The position numbers and the translations under genes were made by a program. Below the pieces are notes generated by a model. The model did not search any database. It was not told where the DNA came from and was given only the letters and a program-made list of their open reading frames with translations. Positions 1-5,158 of a DNA stretch of 5,158 nt are shown here, one piece after another; positions within the stretch are counted from its first letter, which is position 1; the number at the start of each line of letters is the position of its first letter. The stretch lies in assembly GCA_013695855.1 (NCBI GenBank), contig JACCZR010000043.1:1-5158 (forward strand), in the 5' to 3' direction. The stretch comes from Thermoleophilaceae bacterium. GTDB taxonomy: Bacteria; Actinomycetota; Thermoleophilia; Solirubrobacterales; Thermoleophilaceae.

Positions 1-253
1 GGGTCGTACGGATCCACGAGCTCACCCGCGACTGTGGCTCGAGGATGTGCGGGCGCTGCCGACGCCAGGCGGCCCGGATGACTTCTCTCGGCTGGTGGAG
101 GGGATCGTCTCGGGCGACCCGTCGCAAGGCTCCTCCCGCACCGTCCGCACGCTCTTCGCGATCCGGCACCTGATCGTCCACCCGCCGATGATCCGCGAGA
201 TGGGGCGGAACTGGCGGGCACGCGCCGGCGATTCGACACCGGCGCACGCCTAG
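1..253 (+). pseudogene. Decayed DUF2867-like gene, 3' part, with frame break and internal deletion
   Basis: The gene runs off the left edge and ends at a TAG (251-253). The frame beginning at position 3 reads VRIHELTRD. The frame beginning at position 2 then takes over near base 33 and reads LEDVRALPTPGGPDDF (38-85), followed by SRLVEGIVSGDP and LFAIR. In proteins I recall as DUF2867-type, the segments RIHEL..D and LEDVWALPTPGGPDDF are continuous, so one base seems to be missing near 33-35. Directly after LFAIR the sequence continues RHLIVHPPMIREMGRNWRA, which resembles the extreme C-terminus of the same family (RHLIVYP...REIGR.WRA). The middle of the protein, well over 100 residues, is absent. 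The product is probably non-functional. The family's function is unknown to me. An alternative is a short intact ORF from GTG 47, but that would lack the start of the conserved domain. The identification rests on motif memory. Confidence 0.6.
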
Positions 254-256
254 CCA

Positions 257-264
257 GGGAGGAG
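257..264 (+). promoter_or_regulatory. Shine-Dalgarno-like GGGAGGAG before the methyltransferase
   Basis: A strong purine-rich ribosome binding site lies just after the stop of the upstream remnant. It is 14 nt from GTG 279, which is longer than usual. An in-frame CTG at 270 sits at 5 nt, so the true start is a little uncertain. Confidence 0.55.
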
Positions 265-278
265 CCAAGCTGTCGCCA

Positions 279-1004
279 GTGACCTTTACAGCCGAACTCG
301 ATAGCCGCCCGGGCCACTCTCAGGAGGAGGAGCGCCTGACCGTTTGTTTCGAGGACGGACGCCGGGAGGAGATGCGACTCCACGAGTACGGACGGGTGTA
401 CGCCGTCCCGGGGCTCTACGAGGACGTGGTGCAGCGCCAGCTCGCCTGCGCCTCCCCGTCCGAGCTCGCGGGCGCCCTGGCCAAGGAGGTCGAGGCGGAA
501 GGCTCTTCCCTCGCAGACCTCACCGTCCTGGACATCGGCGCGGGCAACGGAGTCGTAGGGGGAGAGCTGCAGCAGCGAGGACTCACTGCCCCGCTTATCG
601 GCCTCGACAACGAGCCCGAGGCCGGCCTCGCAGCCGGCCGAGACCGACCCGGGCTCTACGCGCACTATCTGACTGGCGGCCTCGAGGACTTCTCGATCGG
701 CTCCCTGGTGGAGGACCACGAGCTGAATTGCCTGGTCGGCGCCGGCGCGCTCGGGCTTGGCCACATATCGGCCGCCGGCTTCGACGAGGCCTGGCGGGCC
801 TTCCCTGCGGGGGCCTGGCTGTCGATCACCGCCGCAGAGGAGGTGGTGTCCTCTGAAGGGGGTCCACTCGCCGAGTACGTCGCCGCCCTGCGACGAGGTG
901 AGCACGACACCGAAGTTCGCCACCTCACCCGTTTTCGGCACAGGCTTCGCATGTCCGGCGAGCCGATCTACTACTACGTGATCGTGGCCCGCCGGAGCGC
1001 CTAG
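279..1004 (+). CDS. Class I SAM-dependent methyltransferase, substrate unknown
   Basis: The product has 241 residues and is probably cytosolic. The S-adenosylmethionine-binding loop (motif I) is LDIGAGNG at residues 84-91, preceded by the beta strand LTV. The acidic residue ending strand 2 is D110 in LIGLDNEP. A later strand, ELNCLVGAGALGLGHI (148-163), occupies the motif IV region, and WLSITAAEE (180-188) fits strand 5. The N-terminal part contains LHEYGRVYAVPGLYE (34-48), a lid-like segment before the Rossmann fold that may help define the substrate site. The C-terminus ends in a beta-rich YYYVIVARR. These features place the protein in the broad methyltransferase fold, but nothing identifies the methyl acceptor. 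GTG 279 was taken as the start because it is the first standard start after the GGGAGGAG site; CTG 270 has better spacing but is a rare start. The gene follows the DUF2867-like remnant by 25 bp and may once have been co-transcribed with it. It converges on the SirB1-family gene. Confidence 0.85.
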   Translation: MTFTAELDSRPGHSQEEERLTVCFEDGRREEMRLHEYGRVYAVPGLYEDVVQRQLACASPSELAGALAKEVEAEGSSLADLTVLDIGAGNGVVGGELQQRGLTAPLIGLDNEPEAGLAAGRDRPGLYAHYLTGGLEDFSIGSLVEDHELNCLVGAGALGLGHISAAGFDEAWRAFPAGAWLSITAAEEVVSSEGGPLAEYVAALRRGEHDTEVRHLTRFRHRLRMSGEPIYYYVIVARRSA

Positions 1005-1064
1005 TGGCCCGTCCGACGACTTGCAGCCGGCAAACGGACGCGAAATTGGAGGATGGGCCACTAG
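1001..1064. terminator. Symmetric hairpin between convergent genes, possible bidirectional terminator
   Basis: Bases 1001-1014 and 1051-1064 form a 14-bp inverted repeat, with one G-U wobble (1011/1054) when read as plus-strand RNA. The TAG of the methyltransferase (1002-1004) and the TAG of the opposing SirB1-family gene (complement of 1061-1063) each lie inside an arm. The 36-nt interior contains further nested stems: GTCCG 1011-1015 with CGGAC 1035-1039, and TTGC 1021-1024 with GCAA 1030-1033. These can stack on a 10-bp outer stem. No U-tract follows on either strand, so classic intrinsic termination is not shown. A U-less terminator, which has been proposed in actinobacteria, or a 3'-end stabiliser for both transcripts are possible roles. 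Confidence 0.6.
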
Positions 1065-1717
1065 TTCAGGCGGGCCCGCAGCGCGCGCATCTCTGCCCCG
1101 AAGGTAGCCTCCTCGGCCTCCCCGAGCGGGAGCTCGAGGCGCATCTCGGCGACCCGGATGGCGCGCGAGAGGTCGGCTCGGCGCTCATAGGACCCGAGAA
1201 GGTTGTTCAGCATTCGAAGCGCCGTCTGGTGGGCACTCCACGGGCGCAGGTCGGCTGTCACCGCCGCCTGGATCGTCGCGCCGCCGGCGAAGGGATCGAG
1301 CAGGATCGGCGGCGCCTGTCCGAAGTGGCCGACCACGTAGTGGCCCGGCAACCCCACACCGCTCAGCTCGATCCCAGCGCGCCTCGCCACCTCCACGTAG
1401 ACCACCGACAGCAAGATCGGTAGGCCCTTTCGGCGATCGAGCACGAGGTCGAGCATCGAGTTGTCGGGGTGGTCGTAGTCCTCGTGGTCCCCCACGAAGC
1501 CGTAGCGCCGGCCGAGCACCTCCGCGAGGGCGTCGGCCTGCGCGGTGGGGGTGCCCCCCGCCACCGGCCTGACTTCAGCTCCCAGCCGGTCGAGCTCGGC
1601 CAGAGCCCCCTGCGCGTCGGCCTCCTCCAGCTCCGCGGCGAGCGCGAGCGCCAGTTCGTCGAGCCGAGAGTCGCCCCTGGCGGCGAGCGTGCTGAAGGGC
1701 GTAGGGGACACGGGCAA
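1061..1717 (-). CDS. SirB1-family protein with transglutaminase-like fold
   Basis: The product has 218 residues. Recognisable SirB1/Transglut_core2 signatures in order are LDELALALAAEL (19-30), the YGFVGD motif (72-77), YDHPDNSML (81-89), RRKGLPILLSVVY (95-107), GVGLPGHYV (120-128) and LLDPF (139-143). The C-terminal tail, RMLNNLLGSY...ADLSRAIRVAEMRLEL (168-196), resembles the TPR-like helical end of this family. The fold is related to transglutaminases, but I see no cysteine at the expected catalytic position (LSVVY has serine), so an enzymatic role cannot be claimed. The biological role of the family is poorly defined. Length and domain order match the intact family. The start is TTG at 1717, five bases after an AGGAG site; GTG at 1711 is a close alternative. 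No stop codon or frameshift interrupts it. It lies downstream of an exonuclease-family stub on the same strand and a G-quadruplex motif in its upstream region. Confidence 0.88.
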   Translation of the reverse strand: MPVSPTPFSTLAARGDSRLDELALALAAELEEADAQGALAELDRLGAEVRPVAGGTPTAQADALAEVLGRRYGFVGDHEDYDHPDNSMLDLVLDRRKGLPILLSVVYVEVARRAGIELSGVGLPGHYVVGHFGQAPPILLDPFAGGATIQAAVTADLRPWSAHQTALRMLNNLLGSYERRADLSRAIRVAEMRLELPLGEAEEATFGAEMRALRARLN

Positions 1718-1722
1718 AGATT

Positions 1723-1727
1723 CTCCT
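1723..1727 (-). promoter_or_regulatory. AGGAG ribosome binding site of the SirB1-family gene
   Basis: On the minus strand AGGAG precedes TTG 1717 by 5 nt and GTG 1711 by 11 nt. Both starts are within a usable range; the first is taken because it is the furthest upstream start compatible with the site. Confidence 0.65.
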
Positions 1728-1750
1728 GGTCGTACGGTGGAAGCGCGTCA

Positions 1751-1783
1751 CCCAGCCCGAGCCCGAGCCCCAGCCCCAGCTCC
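1751..1783 (-). repeat. Imperfect hexamer repeat forming a G-quadruplex motif on the minus strand
   Basis: Five consecutive hexamers (AGCCCG, AGCCCG, AGCCCC, AGCCCC, AGCTCC) lie at 1754-1783. Together with CCC at 1751-1753 they give five C-runs of 3-4 bases (1751-1753, 1756-1758, 1762-1764, 1768-1771, 1774-1777) with loops of only 2-3 bases. The minus strand therefore carries five closely spaced G-tracts, a textbook G-quadruplex pattern. This is the coding strand of the SirB1-family gene, about 23 nt upstream of its AGGAG site. If transcribed, the motif would lie in that gene's 5' leader. It also marks where recognisable exonuclease homology stops. Confidence 0.75.
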
Positions 1784-1796
1784 GGTGAGGCGAAGA

Positions 1797-1913
1797 CAGC
1801 GTTCGCGCGGTCACCTCCTGCAGCGCCAGCAGGGCCGGCTCGCGCTCCGCGACTGCGGCCTGTTCGACCAAGGCCGACACACGGCGGGCGACGTTCCACG
1901 TCAGGACTCTCAC
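1797..1913 (-). pseudogene. N-terminal stub of an endonuclease/exonuclease/phosphatase family gene
   Basis: From GTG 1913 the minus strand reads MRVLTWNVARR, followed by EQAAVAEREPALLALQEVTARTL, about 39 codons. This is the standard start of the Mg-dependent endonuclease/exonuclease/phosphatase family. The catalytic Asn of TWN (residue 7) and Glu of LQE (residue 33) are both present. The homology ends near 1797, where the hexamer repeat begins. The later catalytic residues, including the usual C-terminal SDH motif, are missing. The frame stays open to 1575, but only because it reads out of frame into the SirB1-family gene. The first half of a gene has therefore been joined to the SirB1 upstream region. 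I see no Shine-Dalgarno site before 1913, and the product is presumably inactive. Confidence 0.7.
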
Positions 1914-1916
1914 AGG

Positions 1917-1966
1917 GGCGCCGAGCGCCGGCTGATCACGAGGTTGTCACGTGGCTGGACCAACCT
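1917..1966. other. Stem-loops downstream of the DUF1990 gene
   Basis: Two short inverted repeats lie in the gap after the DUF1990-type gene's stop (2009). AGGTTG 1941-1946 pairs with CAACCT 1961-1966, extendable by two pairs across a one-base bulge. GGCGC 1917-1921 pairs with GCGCC 1925-1929 across a 3-base loop. Neither has a U-tract. They could act in transcription termination on the minus strand, but pairing alone at this GC content is weak evidence. Confidence 0.3.
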
Positions 1967-2008
1967 TGGGCCGCGTGGAGCTGTTGGTCGTCTCGGGGGC
2001 GCGGGCGG

Positions 2009-3370
2009 TCAGGCCGCCTCGGCTTGCCGCCGGGTCTCGAGCTCGGACTCCGTCAGCCGCCGGACGCGCCGGCAGGTCTGGCGGTAGAAGCGCAGCTGGT
2101 TCACACGGCCGACCAGCCGGAAGCCGGTTCGCAGCATCCACGGGCCGGAGCTCGCCGCCTTGGAGATGGCGTGGAGGCGAAACTCGACGTCGCCCGTGTC
2201 AAGCCACTTCCACACCTGGTAGTGCATCTCGCCCTGCTCGAAGTGGCCCTCCAGCGTCCGGTAGGACCAGCCGAACACCTGCGCGCGGCGCCCATCGATC
2301 TCGCGTTCCTCCTCGTAGACCATGCCGATCCGCACGCCGACACCGAACCGAACGCCGAGGAAGCGAATCACCAAGAGCATGTCGCGGCCCTCGAGCGGCG
2401 CATCGTCACGGTAGACCGCCCGTACGACGTCCGGGTCGGCGACCTGGTAGTCGATCAGGAGCTGCCGGGTCACCTCCCAGACGCCCCCGCGCAGCGGCGG
2501 TCCGGAGGGCTCGTGCGGCAGCGGCTCGATCATGTCGTCGACGTGCCAGCCGGCCGACCGCGTGTACTCCGAGACACGCGAAGAATCGAAGTTCACTCTG
2601 CGCTGGGACAGCTCGGCCAGCCGGCGCTTCGTCCGTTGGCTCGTTTCGTCTGTGTCCTCGCCGTTCAAGCGAGCCTCCTCGACCCGGCGTGTGGTTATGA
2701 CGATCCCGCCCGACATCGAGCCTTCCGCCAACTTGACCACGCGCTCGATCACCGAGGTCCACATGTGGAGCTGGACCTCCTTGGCCAGGCCCAGGTGCGT
2801 GTACATGAGGTTCGACAGGCGGTCGCCGCTGCGCGCCCATGACTCGATCGTGAACTCGAGGGAGCGGTGGTCGGCGCGCGCGCGGAACTCGATCTGGCCG
2901 GCCTCGAGATGACCCGTCAGCGTCGCGAGGCGGAAGCCCCCGGGCCGGACGACGACCGCGCGCACGGGCCCGTCCCAGGGCCCGGGCATCCGCACGACGT
3001 ACTCGTCGCCCAACCCCAACGGCCCTTCGCCGTCGACCTTCTGAAACGACGCGAAGCCCGAGGGCGCGATGCGATCGAGGTCGGCGGCGATCCGCTCCAC
3101 CAGCTCCTCCGGCCCCAGGGCGCTGCCGACGATCCGCGTGCGGTAGATCCGGTGCAGGAGCGGCCCGGTTCCGTCGGCGGTTCCCTGGACGTCCTCGAGG
3201 TCGACCTCGACGGGCAATTCGGGCGCGGCATCTTCGGACGGCAAGCCGGTGATCTCCCACCGATGCACCGCCGTCGTACGCCACATATAGCTCCAGGCCG
3301 TAAAGGCCATGCCCGCGGGCCAGCGCGCGGCTGTCCTGAGGCGCTGAGTTCGGGGCTGGCGACGCGGCAC
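2009..3370 (-). CDS. Two-domain DUF1990-type protein
   Basis: The product has 453 residues. The C-terminal half (about 295-440) has the DUF1990 hallmark FGWSYRTLEGHFEQGE (366-381) followed by a strand VEFRLHAIS (395-403) and an Arg-rich helix ending near 438. The N-terminal half (about 70-215) looks like a diverged copy: RLATLTGHLEAGQIEF (147-162) aligns with the TLEGHFEQGE segment, LEFTIESWA (171-179) with VEFRLHAIS, and TSVIERVVKL (205-214) with QTCRRVRRL. Residues 21-40 (MAFTAWSYMWRTTAVHRWEI) precede the first domain, after a basic tail. The linker at 228-290 is charged and probably flexible. DUF1990 proteins are thought to adopt a START/SRPBCC-like fold, which suggests binding of a hydrophobic ligand, but the function is unknown. 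GTG 3370 is preceded by AGGA at 9 nt; ATG 3310 (residue 21) is an alternative lacking a clear binding site. The gene is divergent from the small membrane protein gene, and the frame is intact throughout. Confidence 0.82.
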   Translation of the reverse strand: MPRRQPRTQRLRTAARWPAGMAFTAWSYMWRTTAVHRWEITGLPSEDAAPELPVEVDLEDVQGTADGTGPLLHRIYRTRIVGSALGPEELVERIAADLDRIAPSGFASFQKVDGEGPLGLGDEYVVRMPGPWDGPVRAVVVRPGGFRLATLTGHLEAGQIEFRARADHRSLEFTIESWARSGDRLSNLMYTHLGLAKEVQLHMWTSVIERVVKLAEGSMSGGIVITTRRVEEARLNGEDTDETSQRTKRRLAELSQRRVNFDSSRVSEYTRSAGWHVDDMIEPLPHEPSGPPLRGGVWEVTRQLLIDYQVADPDVVRAVYRDDAPLEGRDMLLVIRFLGVRFGVGVRIGMVYEEEREIDGRRAQVFGWSYRTLEGHFEQGEMHYQVWKWLDTGDVEFRLHAISKAASSGPWMLRTGFRLVGRVNQLRFYRQTCRRVRRLTESELETRRQAEAA

Positions 3371-3430
3371 GCCGCGAAGTCCTACCCCGTCGGCGCGTTA
3401 CACACGCGGATGCGTAAAGCTGCCGGCCCT
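3371..3430. promoter_or_regulatory. Short divergent intergenic region
   Basis: These 60 bp separate two divergently oriented genes and should hold both promoters. An imperfect palindrome bounded by TTAC and GTAA lies at about 3398-3417. I cannot assign clear -35 and -10 boxes to either strand. Confidence 0.3.
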
Positions 3431-3691
3431 ATGGTGCTCCGCCTCCCCGATTTGCCGGGACTCCGCAGCGAACACCTCTACGGCGGGTCGCTGGGAGCGA
3501 TCGGCCTGTGCATCGTGCTTTGGATCCGCGCCAAGACAGTCGGGGAGGACGAGCGGGGCAATGCCGAGCGCCGCGCGATCTTCGTGGGCCTCTGGCCGCC
3601 CATGTTCTGGCTGATCGGCGACACCGTACGGCGACGTGAGGAGCGCCGCGCGCGCCCGCGGGACCTCGTGCGCGCGCTGCGCAAGCGGTGA
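3431..3691 (+). CDS. Small membrane protein with two predicted helices, function unknown
   Basis: The product has 86 residues. After an N-terminal segment MVLRLPDLPGLRSEHLYG there is a hydrophobic stretch GGSLGAIGLCIVLWI (18-32), a charged loop KTVGEDERGNAERR (35-48), a second hydrophobic stretch AIFVGLWPPMFWLIG (49-63), and a strongly basic tail (67-86). This layout, including the F-V-G-L-W-x-P motif in helix 2, resembles small actinobacterial membrane proteins of unknown function that I recall. By the positive-inside rule the basic tail should be cytoplasmic. The charged composition and hydrophobic spacing make sense only in this frame, which supports it as a real gene. ATG 3431 was chosen because residue 1 then directly precedes the conserved part; ATG 3410, seven codons upstream, is in frame and also possible. 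Neither has a clear ribosome binding site, so a leaderless transcript is conceivable. The gene is divergent from the DUF1990 gene and is followed by a hairpin. Confidence 0.72.
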   Translation: MVLRLPDLPGLRSEHLYGGSLGAIGLCIVLWIRAKTVGEDERGNAERRAIFVGLWPPMFWLIGDTVRRREERRARPRDLVRALRKR

Positions 3692-3705
3692 CCCGGGCTG
3701 GGCCT

Positions 3706-3723
3706 CTGCGCCCTCTGGCGCAG
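3706..3723 (+). terminator. GC-rich hairpin after the small membrane protein gene
   Basis: CTGCGCC (3706-3712) and GGCGCAG (3717-3723) form a perfect 7-bp stem with a CTCT loop, starting 15 bases after the TGA of the membrane protein gene. No T-tract follows, so intrinsic termination is plausible but not demonstrated. Confidence 0.5.
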
Positions 3724-3877
3724 GTCAGCTGGGACGTGTCTCCTACGAGTGGCGGATACCGCAGGGCCTGAACAGGTCGAGTCGTATGCGGAGCAGACCG
3801 GGCCAGAGCGGACGCGGAGTGGGGTGGGACGCCAGCGGCGCCAGGCACCTCCGGCGCGACGTGGCACGATCTCGCAG
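3724..3877 (+). other. Intergenic stretch with no recognisable gene
   Basis: About 150 bp between the hairpin and the AraC remnant contain no ORF with recognisable protein character on either strand. A promoter for the AraC/UvrA stretch would be expected here, but I cannot point to convincing boxes. The frame that becomes the UvrA-like gene is already open from 3772 but has no standard start codon here. Confidence 0.4.
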
Positions 3878-3987
3878 GTGACCAGCAGACCCGCCGCGGC
3901 GCAGCCCTGCGCGACCTCGCGCGGCTGCGCGGCGTCCGCGACCGGATCGACCGGGAGTACGCGCAGCCGCTGGACGTCGCACTCGCG
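3878..3987 (+). pseudogene. Remnant of an AraC-family regulator N-terminus
   Basis: The frame with codons at 3901, 3904 and so on reads AALRDLA, then RLRGVRDRIDREYAQPLDV up to 3978, then ALA. This closely matches the start of single-domain AraC/XylS regulators that begin RLRRVRDRIDREYAQPLDVEALA and continue with MSAGHLSR, the first recognition region. Here the sequence stops after ALA, so both helix-turn-helix motifs are missing. A plausible start, GTG ACC AGC at 3878, lies one frame off the conserved part, implying an indel in the GC-rich bases 3888-3900. No functional DNA-binding protein can result. The sequence passes directly into a VOC-like fragment. Confidence 0.55.
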
Positions 3988-3988
3988 G

Positions 3989-4074
3989 GTCGGCCCCGCC
4001 GACCAGCCCGGCACGTCCATCGTCCTGCACCCGCCGCCGCCCCCGGCATCATCGACGCGGGCAACCTGATCCGC
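3989..4074 (+). pseudogene. Scrambled fragments of a VOC (glyoxalase-fold) protein
   Basis: From 3989 one frame reads VGPADQPGTSIVLHPP (to about 4036). This matches the internal strand of small VOC-superfamily proteins that I recall as VGPA.QPDTSIVLYPPAADPGITDDE. The adjacent frame continues it as AAAPGIID (4033-4056), so one base seems lost within the CCG/CCC run. Immediately after, AGNLIRV (4057-4077) resembles the C-terminal DPAGNLIRI of the same family, with everything between missing. The same LIRV bases also serve as the beginning of the UvrA-like protein. The fragments cover perhaps a quarter of a usual 130-140 residue VOC protein and cannot be functional. The match is short and comes from memory, so confidence is moderate. 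Confidence 0.5.

Positions 4075-5158
<1,084 letters not shown>

Noticed and set aside
1004..1423. Plus-strand frame starting at the methyltransferase stop
   Set aside because: It is antisense to the conserved SirB1 core and has no family features or ribosome binding site.
1751..1783. Hexamer repeat as a CRISPR array or satellite
   Set aside because: The units are 6 bp with no spacers, and only about five copies are present.
1469..2842. Long plus-strand open frame of 457 codons
   Set aside because: It lies antisense to the SirB1 and DUF1990 genes and has Arg/Pro/His-rich composition without any domain. This is a shadow frame produced by high GC content.
2867..3430. Longer upstream extension of the small membrane protein frame
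   Set aside because: This part runs antisense through the DUF1990 gene with low-complexity composition. The membrane protein character begins only at about 3431.
3706..3723. Hairpin as a phage or integron attachment site
   Set aside because: There is no integrase gene, no core-site motif and no partner repeat. Its place directly after a stop codon fits a transcript end better.

Overview
The window is GC-rich and strongly biased to G or C at third codon positions. GTG and TTG starts are used freely. The protein families (SirB1-type transglutaminase-like protein, DUF1990-type protein, small two-helix membrane protein, UvrA-like ABC ATPase) fit a high-GC actinobacterium, possibly a soil Thermoleophilia or Rubrobacteria-type lineage. 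That placement is an inference from protein style; no rRNA or tRNA is present to anchor it.

Layout. At the left edge lies the decayed end of a DUF2867-like gene on the plus strand, with a frame break and an apparent internal deletion. It is followed 25 bp later by an intact class I SAM methyltransferase (279-1004, plus). A symmetric hairpin holding both stop codons separates this gene from a convergent SirB1-family gene (1061-1717, minus). Upstream of SirB1 are a C-rich hexamer repeat, which gives a G-quadruplex motif on the SirB1 coding strand, and a roughly 39-codon stub of an endonuclease/exonuclease/phosphatase gene. Next is a 453-residue protein on the minus strand (2009-3370) whose C-terminal half is DUF1990 and whose N-terminal half looks like a diverged second copy. 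A short divergent region leads to a small two-helix membrane protein (3431-3691, plus) followed by a hairpin. From 3878 the plus strand carries short remnants of an AraC-type regulator and a VOC (glyoxalase-fold) protein, run directly into a UvrA-like ATPase that is open to the right edge (4075-5158).

How it fits together. There is no coherent pathway. The intact genes look like independent housekeeping or accessory functions. The striking theme is that four genes survive only as fragments (DUF2867, exonuclease, AraC, VOC), several of them apparently shortened by internal deletions that join conserved motifs. The long intact reading frames beside them show no indels. The AraC/VOC/UvrA stretch looks like a collapsed three-gene module in which the UvrA-like gene has lost its normal start codon. 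I found no CRISPR array, insertion sequence, RNA gene or recognisable new defence system. Family assignments rest on recalled conserved motifs, not on a database search.
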